From the NCBI GenBank assembly GCA_907163375.1, contig CAJQUW010008653.1, positions 372,001 through 436,000 of the forward strand: DNA of 64,000 nucleotides, in the 5' to 3' direction. Made by a program: the position numbers and the translations under genes. Position 1 is the stretch's first letter; every line of letters begins with the position of its first letter. This stretch comes from Prostheceraeus crozeri. Taxonomy: Eukaryota; Platyhelminthes; Polycladida; Euryleptidae. Shown one piece after another: positions 10,600 through 22,660 of this stretch. The notes beneath the pieces are model-generated. The model did not search any database. It saw only the letters and a list, made by a program, of their open reading frames with translations, and was not told the DNA's origin.

Positions 10600-11388
10600 T
10601 TATACCTCCCGAACCAAAAGATCTATCATAATCTCTTCACCTCCAAAATTTATTTCTTGTCCTTTCTCATCAGTGATTCTAATGCCAATGTTGTTAATAG
10701 TTTTTCTTGTAATAGGGAAATATATTAATGTTTGTGGAATTACATTTAATCTATAACCAATGGGTACAGTAAAAGCTGGAAAACTGAATATTAAATTTGA
10801 CAATTTACCATTTATATATCCTCCTTCAATAATGTCACAATGTACAACAATTGAATTTATTTCAGTTATTTTTGGAATCTTCTCACCTAAATGATAACCT
10901 TGACTATAGGTTTGTTTATTAAATCCTAATAGCTTTGACAATGATCTATCATGATTAAAATCAACTTGATGATTTTCGTCTAAAGTAAGAGAAAATTTAT
11001 TAACTGCCGGTTCAACTGCGAAATGTCATTGTTTCTTATCTTTAAATGGTATACCTAAATGTCTCTTAATTTCATTTGATATTGATTCAACTTCGTAAGA
11101 ACCAGGAAGAAAAGTTTGTATTTTCCATGTTTTGCCTTTATCAGTAGAATATCTAAATTGATCATTCACATCTTTTATAACATTTTGAATAGTGTTAAAT
11201 GTAGAGAAACTAGTCAATGCAATTTGATAATTTTTATTTTGTTCCAAATGTAGAATGGGTTCTAAATTACAAGTGTGTGATGAAGTAGTTGTTATAATTT
11301 TTAACGTCGTACTAAATTTTGATGAACCCAAAATCTCTGTCAAATTTTCTAAATGATTATTAATTTTGTCTAAATCTGCTGAACACAT
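10600..11388 (-). pseudogene. Penton-like (minor capsid) protein, element 1, one nonsense codon
   Basis: One frame from ATG 11388 (CTAAAAAATG) to 10600, 262 codons, broken by TGA at 11026-11028. The first part contains LEPILHLEQNKNYQIALTSF and TWKIQTFLPGSYEVESI; the second has LLGF, GEKIPKITEINSIVVHCDII and a closing NFGGEEIMIDLLVREV. This is a family I associate with Polinton minor capsid (single jelly-roll) proteins, by general resemblance and by its place after the ATPase. As penton it would close the capsid vertices. Role moderately sure, break certain. Confidence 0.6.
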
Positions 11389-11471
11389 TTTTTAGTTAAA
11401 ATTTTAAATAAACATTTTTCATAAAAAAATTAAAAACAACAACATATTTCAGCTACGGGCGAAGCGAACCC

Positions 11472-12296
11472 CTAGAACATTCGGTTCGTTATACTTTTAT
11501 AATCCTCTTCATTTAGAATCTTCTTTTCTAACAATCTTTTCAATACAGCATGAATTTCATTGAAACTAGAATTATGTCCTTCTTTTATTGCCGATATTAA
11601 AATATTTAATCTATTTAGTAATTCTTGTGGATCATCTGGTAAGAATACAGTTGTTTCTGTTTTCTGTTTTTCAGATAAACCTTTTCCTACTTTAACTCCC
11701 GTTGATAATAACTTTTCTAATTGTTTATAACGTCTAAGAGATTTTACTGCACCAACTCTATCTAACATAGCTTTATATTTTATGAGATCTTCTACAGCAT
11801 AATTATTTAAATCTGCTCCTCTTAAAAGATCAACAAAATTTCTATCTAAATTAAAAGAAGATTTATCTGGTGAAAAAATTAAACCTCGAAAAGGTTGTGG
11901 AAATATTTCTTTTTGTCCGAGATAAAATCTAGGTATTGTTTTTCCATCTATAAATGAAATAGAATGTTCAAATTGCATAGATTTTGGTAATTTCTTATTA
12001 ATGTTTGATTCTAGTAATCCATAGTCATCTAATATAGTTTTGTGCTCTGGATCTGTTATATCAATTTGTTTATCATTATTTGTACTTTCTTTTTCAAGAG
12101 TTTTAAATGGTTTCATAGTTTTCTCAAAATCAGTTTTTACTTGCTCGGTTTGCTGCATTTTTTCAAACATATCAGATTGAATACCAGCTTTTATCATTCT
12201 ATGTTGAAGATGATTTTCTTTCATAATATTTCTTTGTTTTATGAACTCTTCTAATTGTTTAATTCTTTTTTGATTATCAGCTTTAATTTTATCCAT
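11472..12296 (-). CDS. Conserved-looking element 1 protein, function unknown
   Basis: 274 aa from ATG at 12296; I prefer this to the in-frame ATG at 12362 because it sits in TTAAAAATGG like its neighbours. N-terminal ~90 residues are charged helix with many Gln/Lys; the middle (IPRFYLGQKEIFPQPFRGLI) looks folded; the C-terminal half is helical with LLSTGVKVGKGLSE. Intact. It lies in the capsid gene block, so a virion or scaffold role is possible. No enzyme motif seen. Confidence 0.6.
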   Translation of the reverse strand: MDKIKADNQKRIKQLEEFIKQRNIMKENHLQHRMIKAGIQSDMFEKMQQTEQVKTDFEKTMKPFKTLEKESTNNDKQIDITDPEHKTILDDYGLLESNINKKLPKSMQFEHSISFIDGKTIPRFYLGQKEIFPQPFRGLIFSPDKSSFNLDRNFVDLLRGADLNNYAVEDLIKYKAMLDRVGAVKSLRRYKQLEKLLSTGVKVGKGLSEKQKTETTVFLPDDPQELLNRLNILISAIKEGHNSSFNEIHAVLKRLLEKKILNEEDYKSITNRMF

Positions 12297-12417
12297 TTTT
12301 AAAATATAATATTTGAATTTTGTGGTAACATTGGAATACAACAAAAACATTTTACTGAACAAATTATTTTTTTATTGCTTTGTTGTCTGACATCTTTTCG
12401 TTTAAAGTTTTCTCGTT

Positions 12418-13140
12418 TTAAGTTTTGTTTAATAAAGTTTTGTTTAATAAAGTTTTGTTTAATAAAGTTTTGCTTAAATTTTCGCTTAAAGTTTTTAGCT
12501 CTTCTAAAAAAATTTTATCATTTTCTTCATTAGAAATTTTACCATCACTAGAAATTTTACCAACCTGTTTATTCTTGTCATTAACTTGTGTCTGTAATGG
12601 AAATGATATTTGATCTACTTCATTAGCTATTTGATCAAATTTTTCAATCTCATCTAACGTAATAACATTATCATCACATACTCTTTGAAAGTAGTAATGT
12701 AGTTTATCATAGACTTCTTTAATATGTAAATGCTTAGATTTTAATGATTTTCGTTTCTTAGTTATTAAAGATTTATCTAACATTGTAACAAGTGAAGTTG
12801 CAAAAACACCCGTACCTGTTAAAGCTGTAGCAACTACTGGAATTACTAAAACACCTGAAGATATAACAATTGTTAAAGCACCTAAACTTATTGTTAAGAA
12901 TATGCCAATTCCTTGTGTTACATTCTTAACTTTAGTCCATCTCTTTCTTAATTTTTTATAATGCTCTAATCTTAATAATAATTGAGATTCCTTATCTTTC
13001 ATATAACGTACTCTATCTTTGTGTTTTTCTTTACTCAATTCACTTATTTTTAACTGAGATAACGAAGGATATATTCTTGCGGTTTCATCCATTTCTGAAG
13101 TTCCTTCCACTTTTGTTTCTTCCACTTTTGTTTCTTCCAT
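12418..13140 (-). CDS. Two-pass membrane protein with C-terminal repeat, element 1
   Basis: 240 aa from ATG 13140 (TTAAAAATGG); an upstream in-frame ATG at 13164 lacks that context. The N-terminus has a tandem EETKVEETKVE repeat, then a basic helix, two adjacent hydrophobic segments (GIGIFLTISLGALTIVISSG and VLVIPVVATALTGTGVFATS, ~residues 80-125) and an acidic cytosolic-like tail. It ends in repeated LLNKT units made by a 15-bp tandem repeat. Possibly a virion membrane or host-membrane protein; not recognised. Confidence 0.55.
   Translation of the reverse strand: MEETKVEETKVEGTSEMDETARIYPSLSQLKISELSKEKHKDRVRYMKDKESQLLLRLEHYKKLRKRWTKVKNVTQGIGIFLTISLGALTIVISSGVLVIPVVATALTGTGVFATSLVTMLDKSLITKKRKSLKSKHLHIKEVYDKLHYYFQRVCDDNVITLDEIEKFDQIANEVDQISFPLQTQVNDKNKQVGKISSDGKISNEENDKIFLEELKTLSENLSKTLLNKTLLNKTLLNKT
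12421..12475. repeat. 15-bp coding tandem repeat
   Basis: TTAATAAAGTTTTGT is repeated three to four times at the 3' end of the membrane protein gene and gives LLNKT repeats at its C-terminus. The unit is a multiple of three, so copy number can vary without frame loss. Confidence 0.85.
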
Positions 13141-13164
13141 TTTTAAAGAAATATTTTTAATCAC

Positions 13165-13640
13165 ATGATATATTTTAAAAACCTGAAAGATGGATAAAAT
13201 TCATGAATTTGAGATTCTTAACTTTTATGATTTTTTCGGTGTCCTGGAACGGTCATGATTTAAGCAATGAAAAATGTCATAATCACGAATTTGAGATTCT
13301 TAACTTTTATGATTTTCGGTGTCCTGGAACGGTCATGATTTTAAGGGTGAAAATTGTAATTCTCAAATTTGAGATTTTGAAAAATTTGAAAAATTGGGTA
13401 TTTTTAAAAATGCCCAAATTTATGAATTTAGGTCTTCATAACCTGAAAAATGACCAAAATTCATGAATTTAGTCGTTTTTAAAAATGCAATTTTTTTGAA
13501 AAAATGGTACTTTTTGAATGGACTAAATTCATGTATTTAGGTCTTAAAAACCTGAAAAAGGGTTCAAATTCATGAATTTATGTCGTTTTTAAAGATACTA
13601 TTTTTTTGAATTTTATGGTGTCCTGGAACGGTCTTTTGCC
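13165..13640. repeat. Degenerate tandem repeats at the right end of element 1
   Basis: No gene. An ~80-bp unit containing GGTGTCCTGGAACGGTC occurs at 13238 and 13318, with that motif again at 13617; a ~109-bp unit with CCTGAAAAA...TTCATGAATTTA...GTCGTTTTTAAA repeats across 13440-13610. The AT-rich composition stops just after 13640. This is probably the terminal repeat zone, but the left end is outside the window so it cannot be matched. Confidence 0.6.
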
Positions 13641-13645
13641 CATTA

Positions 13646-15365
13646 CTCTTCTAAACCAACCCTAAATAAATTCTGTAAACTAATTACCCAAAGCTCATTT
13701 TCATTCTTAATTAATTTATGCTTAAACCACATGATGAGATGGTGGCAATTTGAAGTCGACGTGGCCTTGTGGATCCCACCTATCCATACTCATCCTAAAC
13801 TATAACTTGCATAAATCTATAACTTGAAAACTTGAACTTCAAAAAATATAGCTGTCAAAAGAATCTCATGTAGTCTGCCGGTACGACAACTTCCATAATT
13901 TCCAAGACTCGATATGTCAATAAAATTAGTTGAACATGTTCCATAAATTCATTATAAAGCATAATATATCTCAGAGAAATTTCATTCAACTCTCTAGAAA
14001 TTTTAGCCACAGAAATTCTAGTTCATGTGCTCCTTAAGAACGAAAGAATTTTGAATCATTGATGTGTTAACACTATTTCATAGCTATCCATAAAGTATCA
14101 AAATTTCCACCTGCAACGAATTATAATTATCACCAGCAATTAAGATCCCATGCATTGAAAGCTTGTCCGCAGTTCAATAATTCTAATACAATTTCACAGG
14201 AAATTTAAATCAGTGGTATCTGGTGATGACAAGAGCAAGAAACATTGCCTAACAACTTAATTAATGATTGAATTTTGAACTTACGTTGCTCATCCTGGAG
14301 TATACGTTTCACAACGAAAAAAAGTGCGTTTTCGTTTCTACATCATGGTACTGTTCTACTGAATGGAGAAAAGAAGATCAGCTCGAGAAACTCAGGAAGC
14401 ACTCCTTGAAGGTCGGCCGCATGACTGTCCCGGTTACTCCACCGTTGCCCGCACGATTTTGGCAGAAACAAGTGAAGGCTATGCTTCTGGGGGTCAATAA
14501 CTACCCGAGCGTTTTCGAGATTGTCAATAAGAAATCTTCCTTGACTACACGAGACATCGAGGAAGAAACATCCATCCCGAAAACCACCATCAGGCGTATA
14601 CTGAGTGAGAAGCTTGAAATGCACAACGTCATTTCACGTTATAATGGGTCCCCATGCCACTAAATGATCAACAGAAGAGATCCAGAGTTGATTGTAAAAC
14701 TAGTCTTCTTTGTACTTAAACGAATTTTGCTGAAGATCTTTGTAAACTCTATACAGTGGATGAAACATGGATGCGTTTTGAATATCAACAAACTCGACCA
14801 ACTGACAGAGTTTGCAACAACACGCCATTCTGCGCGACCTCAGGTGACGGCCTCCCGTCTCACGCCAAGAAAGACTGGCAATGATTGCTCTTACCGCCAA
14901 CAAGCATTTCAGTGTGAGGGCTATTAACAAAAGGAAAACTATCGATGGTGATACCCGCACGGAATTTGTGCGATCTACCGGAAGCGAATGGAGATGCTTA
15001 CGTTCTCAACCAGTTTTATTGAAGACCCTTCAGTGGCAGCATGACGAGGTTCATGACAAGACTTTCACTGGCTGATGAAGACTGAAGTACCCGATTTTTT
15101 TCCGTCGATGACAAGTTACGATGATTCGCCAATCTCCGTGCTCAACAAATCCCTTTTGGATCGTTGGGTGAACGAGAAACTGAAAAAGGAATTAGGAGTT
15201 ACATGGTTCAATCAGCTGTTGAAGTGGAAAATGAAGTTATTCGTGTTCTGAACAGTGTCGATGAAATCAGATTTCGACGTGAAGTAGACTTATGACTCAC
15301 TGTAGAAATGCCATCAACTGCGGAGGAAGCTACATGACACCGCCAAATTCGTAGTTTGTGCTAAG
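13646..15365 (+). repeat. 1.72-kb repeat, left copy (inverted partner at 51,869-53,584)
   Basis: The reverse complement reappears at 51,869-53,584 almost unchanged: 87- and 64-residue translations inside (14664-14927 and 14881-15075) are identical in the partner. It holds most of a mariner-like element plus ~330 bp of outer flank, so more than the transposon was copied. The left border coincides with the end of element 1 repeats. Confidence 0.9.
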
Positions 15366-15560
15366 TTTGATCGTAATGTCTATTTTTCAATAAGCCAATG
15401 GTGATAATTACAATTCGTTGCAGGTGGAAATTTTGATACTTTATGGATAGCTATGAAACAGTGTCAACTTATTTATGATTCAAAATTATTTCATTTTTAA
15501 GGCACACATGTTCCTGTGGTTAAAATTTCTTAAGAATTGAGTGAAATTTCGGTGACATAC
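13975..15560 (+). mobile_element. Tc1/mariner-like DNA transposon, decayed, ~160-bp TIRs
   Basis: Imperfect terminal inverted repeats: 13975-14137 (with TATCAAAATTTCCACCTGCA) match the reverse complement of 15398-15555. Between them are broken fragments of a transposase with a helix-turn-helix region (SLTTRDIEEETSIPKTTIRR, then ILSEKLEMHNVISR) and a remnant resembling the first catalytic block (YTVDETWM around 14750). Many stops and frameshifts. Family by resemblance, not proven. Confidence 0.6.
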
Positions 15561-16599
15561 ATACAAGTTCTCAGTACTTATGAAACAGCGTATTACATGC
15601 ATGCATGCCAGCATAAATCTACGTAAGGGATGAGACCAGTGGAGACAGTCTTTTCCCCTCTATTTGACATTCATTTTATTATAGCTAGTTATTTCAAGTA
15701 GGCCCATTCCAGGCCTACTCCAATTCATGATGTTGAAATCTCAGTGAGGATAACCATTGTCGTAGAATCAGTTTGATAGCTCGAAAGAGTTTCGAAATTC
15801 ATCATGAATACTGTGAGATGTCAAATTGTGGGTATATGCCCTCAGCAGACTACTAATGTAAATAAATAGATAAAAACATGCATAAAGATATACAGTATAT
15901 CAACTTGCAGTCATTAAATGGACGCATCAGCGTCATCACATCGACGCTCTTATGTCAGAAACTCGGTTGCAGATCTCCTAATAGTAATTAGATTGTGGTT
16001 TAGCACACATAATGTATTTCACAAGAACCAAAGATGACTAATAGGAACAAAAGAAATCAAATTTAAGAGAATTTTTGAGTGGACAGAAAAGGGGGACCAA
16101 TTTTGCTGGATTTTGCCATATATTTCCAGCTATGCAGGCTTTCTAAATAGTGCTTTCACAAAAAATCATGCGTTGATTTTTTATAAAACCAATTCTTCAC
16201 TGCAGCACATATTCTTGATTTTACAACGAAAAACAGAAATTTTCTGCAAAAGGTATTAGAGCTATATAAACTATGTTTAAAAGTAGGCATTTTGTTTTGG
16301 CTGGAATACAGATGTAGATTTTATAAATTCAAGGCGTTAAAAAGAGAAAAACGGATATAATACATCCGAAATGCAACTTCATTTTTTTGTTTATGGCTGA
16401 CAGTTACAAAGAAAATGCTCTATAGGCCTATTTGGTCACGGTTGAGGTTATAATAATATGATAATAAGAAGTTCATACTTATGAATGAAAATCAGAAAAA
16501 ATGACAAAGTGAAAAGTTACAGATTCATCGTGAGCGCTGAAAGTTGGAATTATGCATGTCAATCATCTTTATTGAGAACGCTTTCATCTCTTTACCGCT
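15561..16599. other. No gene seen
   Basis: About 1 kb of ordinary AT-rich non-coding DNA without a long ORF. It contains one TAGGCCTA palindrome (16423-16430) and a related AGGCCTAC (15711-15718). Confidence 0.5.
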
Positions 16600-18060
16600 C
16601 TACAATATGGAACACATAAACGATCAGATGGCAACTGTTTCGGTACTAGATAATGTAGTGGATGGCTGAAATCACTGACTACATGTATATAATCCCACCG
16701 CCGGAAAGTTGTCTTCTCAAAACGAGATCTCAGGGTGAAAATCGGCAATAGTCACAAGACTTTCTGCAAATCATGCTGTGGCGTCCGTCCTGTGTTCGCA
16801 GTATACTTCTCATTTCACATTCTGAGATCCCACAAAATGCTGGGCTGGCGTATTCAATGCTGCTTCGAATGGCAGCTCAATATACATCGCACACTTGGTC
16901 TCTTTTAGAAAGATGATCGTAATATTCGTAAGACATGAATTCTTCTTCTTGCCTCCGTTGTTATAGCTTTGAAATCGTCAGTCCAACAGCCCTTATATAT
17001 CTCATACACTCCAAGATATTTCTCAACATTGTCAACTGAAATGGAATCTAGGAAACATCTGACTCGATTGTATTCTTAGCAATGAAAATGTGTTTCGATT
17101 TGTCGAAACAAGGAGTAATGTCATTCATATGGCACCATTCAATAATACACCGTATAGCCCGAGGATAAATCGTCATGCATTGACATCATCAAAGCTGTGT
17201 CGTCTGTATATTTAACAATGGATGGAGAATGTAAGCCCTCTGAAGTACCAAGTTCATTTACAAAGAGCATATATAGCAACGGTCCCACTATGGAACCTTG
17301 TGGAACTCCATGTGGTTATTTCTATGAGACGGCCGTAGATATGGTCGATGCAAATTAAGGCTATAATCATAATATAAATCCGACAGACATCAATCCACCA
17401 TAGAGTAGAGCTGGGAATGAACGTTTTTAACAAAAGAGAATGGAAAAATACATCAAATGCCTTTTTCATATCGAGGAACAGTACACTTGTCCCATAGTTA
17501 TCCTTGGAATCCAGGTCAGTTGCGATAGCATCATGTACTTTAATAATGTCCGTAGTGGTTGATGAAATGTCGGAAGCCAAACAGATCATCATTGGTATAA
17601 GAGAGAATCAATGGTTTATCGTCACGGAGAGCAGCCTTCTCAAGAAGCTGTGATAGGGAGAAAAAAAGACAAATTCGCCTCAAATCAGATATTTTGAGAT
17701 GAGCCTTCTTTGGGATCTACTCGAGATATTTTCCACAATTTAGGAACGGTTCGCAGTTCAATTGATGTGTTTATCAAGTATGCGCACGTATGTGCAGCTA
17801 GCTGCGGAGTAACATTTTGGTTGATATCCAAGTAACCATGAGACTTTGAGGGATCTAATCCACAGAGTTTTAGGTAAGTCCATCTTTGTTCGCCAAACGG
17901 ATGCCATTGATCATCACGTAATACATTTCGCTATATAAATCTCTGAAATCATCTTGCTTTGCCTGGGAGCAATACCTTTTGGAATTGATTTCCGATTTCT
18001 TCAACCAGCTCATGAGTTTGAGTCATGTTATGCGAATTCGATTTTAAGTGAAGTCATTTT
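16600..18060 (-). mobile_element. Non-LTR retrotransposon fragment (reverse transcriptase)
   Basis: On the minus strand, broken frames give RT landmarks in order: a finger segment ending VPKLWKISRV (~17700), palm motif A LDMKKAFDVFFHSLLL (~17440-17490), a QGS-like block SIVGPLLYMLFVNEL (~17260-17290) and the YTDD catalytic motif (17199-17210), then a thumb-like HVLRILRSS block. Stops and frameshifts throughout; 5' end and poly(A) are not seen. CR1/Jockey-like by impression. Confidence 0.65.
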
Positions 18061-18639
18061 GTTCAGCATTTACTATGGCGTGCTCCTGTAGTCTGATTGA
18101 TTATGATGGGGTGCAACCATTGTTATTCTAAGAACATTTTTTGCTTTGTTAATTTCTGTAATTTTTGCTTTGATAATAATACTCGTAACTTGACAGTAGG
18201 CGATAATCTTTCAATGATCAGTCGTTGGGCTATGGAGCTCGATTTTGTTTCCAAGTCAATATCTGAAACACTCGTGAGTTGGCTGTTGGATTGAAATCAT
18301 CACACTTTACAAATTGTTGCATCCTCAGCTATTTTTGGAATTTTCTGACGCCTTTTAAGTTCAGCAATTTGAATTTTTAATCATCCATCTGAGTTTTAAG
18401 CCTCATATCATGTCAAAAGTCCTGTCGATAAGTGATAGCAAAGATGCTAAATTAAGTCATCAATGTGTAATGACCGTGTCCACTATTGCATGATCACCCC
18501 TGTTATTGAATAGATCACATCCTTTATGTGTTACTGCTTCTGCTTCTCTTCTGTAATTTGCCTTTCCCTAAATCGCCCACGCGCACATGGCACTTAATAA
18601 AGAGCGAGCGCACTGAGTGACAGCTATCACTCCCCGCTA
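18061..18639. other. No gene seen between two LINE fragments
   Basis: Short spurious frames only. The sequence shows no conserved motif, repeat or RNA signature that I can support. Confidence 0.4.
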
Positions 18640-21250
18640 TAGACTTGCAGAGACTGGTTTTTGATCGTTATACTCGGGTGCATTACAAATGTCTACTGTC
18701 TCTGCCTGCGGCAGATTGTATACCAACGTATGATATCCGTCTCCAGAGTTCTCGGTCTTTCACTGCGGAGTTCAGCTCTGTGATGTCCAGGCCCGTCCAT
18801 TTGTATACATTGTCACGCCATCTTCTTGTTGGTCGTCCTCTGCTTCTCTTCCCATTCACCCGGCCATCGAAGCAGATTCGGCTTACTCCCAGAGTTGTTC
18901 TTTTGGTGTGGCCATAGAGTTTTAGTACTTTGCTTTTCACTGTAGATGTAATAGGTGTGAGTTTGGTGATTCTTATGAGTTTCAATTCGTGTGTGATCTG
19001 ATAATCTGTGGTTGGTCATGAGTCTCATCATGTAATTTTGGAAGGTTGTTAGTTTCTTGAGAGTTACTGAGGTCCAGTCCATTCTAAGCCGAACAATAAA
19101 ACAGTCATGATGCAGGTGGTAAGAATTTTTTGACTTGAGGTCTTAAGAGATTCGCTTGGGTGTGAGTATTGCTTTGTTTTCATGGAAGGCAGCCCATCCT
19201 ACTCCAATCCTGTATTGAAGTGGAATCATGCTGTCGTTCTTGGAGGAGAGCTAGAGAGCTTGTGTCTAAGATAGGTGAATTCTGAGACTTCTTCGATTGT
19301 TTTTCCGTAGATGGTCAGATGAAGTGTGGAGTTACGTTTATCTGCTGTCTTACACTTCGTTTTGGATACATTGACAAGGAGTCCAACTTCTGCTGCATTT
19401 TTTACTAAGACGTCTAAAAAGCGATGCAGGTCAGAGCGTGAATTACTTACGGCAGCAATATCGTCGGCATAACTTAGATTTGAGAGTAGGCTTCCGCCGA
19501 TTGGGTAGCCGGATTGACATCCACTCTCGGTTTGTTGGATTAATAGGGCTGCAATTACAATGCAAAACAGGATGCCAGACAAAACATCTTGTTTTACACC
19601 TTGGAGGATATCTACATGTCGTGACGTTCCGATGTCTGTTTTGACGAAGGCATTTGAGTTTTCATATGTTGATTTCAGAAGATGTATTTCTTATTTATGT
19701 TGGTTTTGTCGAGTAGGTTAGGGAGTTTCATGTTGTCAAATGCTTTTGCAAAATTTATGCATACCATATGCACTGGACTATTGAATTGGATGGATTTCTC
19801 AGTTAGCTGTTGTAAGGCAAATATTTGCTCGATAGTTCTTCTTCCTGGTTGATAGTCAGCTTGTGCTTTTGATATGGATGCATATAGATCTCTTTTGACT
19901 CGTTCGGCTGTGACTTTCATGAACAACTTGTGTACATGACTTAAAAGGCTTATAGGGTGATAATTACTGCAGTCTAGTCTGCTGCTCTTCTTGTAAATGA
20001 CAACTATGAGAACCTCTTTAAAGGTTTTTTTTGAGAGGATGTCATTGAATAACTATAAAAGGGCATTGACTATTGGTTCGCCGCCAGCTTTTAGGAATTC
20101 AGAATAGATATTGTCAATGCCACGACTTTTCCCGCTCTTCATTTTGCTAATGGCTGAAGTGATTTCGCATCTTAGGATGGGTTTGATGTCATCGCACGAC
20201 GAATCTTGAACATATGTTGGAGTGACTCTGTCTTTATAAAGGTCTTCGTAGAACTTTGCCCAACGTTCGAGAAAATCCTCTTTATTGGTTAGGACATTAC
20301 CATGGTCATCTTTTATGCCCAGCTGATGGATTTTGGTTTCGCTTTAAGCTTCTTCAATGCAGCATGGTAGAGCTCATGAGGCGGCAGATTATTGAGCTTT
20401 AAAATGTTTTCTTCGATTTGTTTTAGTTTGTCTTTTTTGACTAGCTTTTTGGATTCTGCTTTGGCAATTTTATATTGAGTTGTAGATGGTCCGATCTCTT
20501 TTCTAATTCTGTGTTTACTCGCGATTGCTTCTTTTTGCTGTGGTTGACATCCACTCGGGAATGTTAAGACGTCTTATAGGAAGAGTTTCTTTCGCGGTAT
20601 CATTGATTCCTTCACACGCAACATTGAAAATATTTTCAGGTTCGGTTTCTGTTTGTAGACTTGAGAAGCGATTTTTCAAAACTGCTTGGAACTGTTCAGT
20701 AGCATGATGCTGTTTCAGGAAATCAATATCATATTTAGGAATTGATATTTGCTTCTTCGGCTAGCAAAACCTCAATCTAATTTTTGCCCCTAACATCCGA
20801 TGGTCGGACATGTCAGGAGTGTTTAAGGCAGAGCTATCGAGGAGTTGTTGTCGGGGTGAGGACTTGGGTGTGAGGATGAAGTCGATTTGCTTCTTGGTTA
20901 TATTATCAGGTGATGTCCGTGTGCAGAGCTTTTTCTTTTTCAACAATGTATTAGAAAAACCAGACCATTTCTTGCGCAGAACTCAGCTAGTAATTCGCCC
21001 CTTGCATTTCCGATTCCAGGTGCATATTTGCCTATTATGGATTGGAACGCTGTGTGTAGTTGACCCACTTTACAATTGAAGCCGCTCATAGTTATAAGTT
21101 GATCTTTTCGTGGGATGTTGTCAACGATTGATTGAATGTAGTAGTAAAGTGCTGTGATTTCTTCATCAGGGTAAGTAGATGTTGAGAAGTTCAATTGGAT
21201 GAAATGAACTTTCGCGAATTTTCCTTTCAGGTCTAGGAGAGCAAGTGTCT
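18640..21250 (-). mobile_element. Non-LTR retrotransposon with endonuclease and RT, decayed
   Basis: Read on the minus strand: endonuclease remnants (MSGFNCKVGQ, then GNARGELLAEFCARNGLVF at 20940-21194; PDMSDHRML at ~20810), RT fingers (ADYQPGRRTIEQIFALQQL, 19675-19926), palm A VCINFAKAFDNM, catalytic YADD (19460-19471), and a C-terminal NGKRSRGRPTRRWRDNV...WTGLD block (18683-18985) typical of RTE/craniofacial-protein-like LINEs. At least four frame breaks. The 5' part of the endonuclease is missing. Confidence 0.75.
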
Positions 21251-21512
21251 GTCAAAAATTGGATGTTTTTTTGTTGACAGCGGTAGACACGTTTTGTTGA
21301 ACAAAGCCTACTTACTCCGTTTGACCCGGTCATGTCATTTCCTGAGAAAGTTAGTTAGTTGGCCTTCGTTTTTCGTTGTTTTCGATTTGATTGTTTCGGA
21401 TTTCGGATATACATCAATTTTCACATTTGACGGTGGTGAAGCAGGTTTGAAGCAGGAGTTGAGTGTGAGTGGGAGTTCAGAAACATTTCGTCCTTGGTTA
21501 AAAGTGCAAAGA

Positions 21513-21991
21513 TTTTTTTTTTTTTTTTTTTTTTTAAATTTCCTTCATCACATGTATCACATTAGCCTGGTGTGATCCCCTGGTGGCTTCTGTCACACCA
21601 GTCCGTGGCTGCTGGTGTGCCCGCCTGATCGAACACCGAGGGTCCGGAGGTGACCCCCTCTGATCCGAGATACGATGGTTAGACATAATTCATGTTGGTT
21701 TTGCAAGCCACGCTCCTCCGTGCTGGCTCAGGACAAGTTGGAAGAGAGTCATTGTTCGTGTCACTAGCACTAGAAGATTACCTTACTGGGTTAGCGGGCT
21801 CTTCTACCCAGGGTATGATGGCAGAGCTTATTTAGAGGCGGCTCTAACTCACCTCGTCACTGACTAAATTAGGTAGCTAATATCAATGTGTGTGAAAATC
21901 TAGTAGTGGGGCCGCTTAACTGAAAAATTGTGTACTTTGTGACAAAGGCACCAAATTTCGCAGAAATGTTGATTTATAGGTTAGGATGGAT
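21513..21991 (-). mobile_element. SINE-like retroposon with poly(A) tail
   Basis: 21536-21991 matches the reverse complement of 46,720-47,168 over its full length. On the minus strand it ends in ATGTGATACAT...GGAAATTT followed by 23 A (T run 21513-21535), the mark of a retroposed RNA copy. No coding capacity. I see no convincing tRNA A/B boxes, so the class (SINE or LINE tail) stays open. Confidence 0.65.
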
Positions 21992-22660
21992 CATAGTGTT
22001 ACCCTCTCAGGATGTAGGCGTCGCTGTTAAATTACTCGAGGTTTTCTGCAGACCAAAAGCGATAAATGTGCTCACTCACAAAATCCGCACATGTTGAAAT
22101 GTGTTTCGTCTGTCATTATCAGCGAAGTGTGGATTGCCCTCTCTGCCAAAAAACTCAACAAAACGTTTCGTATAGTGTAATCTCACTTCAAAGTCACTGA
22201 AAGAGACGCTCTGAACAGTCTGTACTTTATATGGATAGTGAGATAGGCCATCTTACATTTTTCTCCAAAATGTTACAGATATCTGAACGTCGCTTCACAG
22301 ATTTGAGAGGACGTCTGGCAACATCTTCTCTCATTGTCACCACACACGATGCGCTGCCGGATGCTTTTGGCCCGTCTGATCGACCTTTGTCCTTAACATT
22401 TACAAGGTCTCGAAAGCGTGAAACACAACGACGAATTACATCCTACCAGCCGCAAATCTTTTGCATGGCAATTTGATCTATCGTTTATTTAATTTCATTG
22501 TTGTTAATGTTCAGACGAAGCTTTTCTAACATTGTTCAATGGCGATAAGCTCTCTGAGCTGCAACGATCGACCGGTTGTCCACAAAAACGTTTAACAATT
22601 TGAGGGCGCTGTTGGTTTGTCCACTTATTCATTATCATCAATCATTGACGAAGCAAGTCT
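21992..22660 (-). mobile_element. DDE transposase fragment (Tc1/IS630-like), decayed
   Basis: Minus-strand pieces resemble the insect/invertebrate mariner-like family: a basic RFRDLVNVKDKGRSDGPK linker followed by fragments ending HIYRFWSAENLE, the block just after the first catalytic Asp region. Full of stops. GGCGGACCCTGTATAA at ~22,983-22,998 looks like a terminal repeat of this type. Cut on the left by the SINE-like insertion. Confidence 0.45.

Noticed and set aside
21536-21991. tRNA gene or tRNA-derived SINE head
   Set aside because: No acceptable A and B boxes or cloverleaf were found; only the poly(A) tail supports retroposition.
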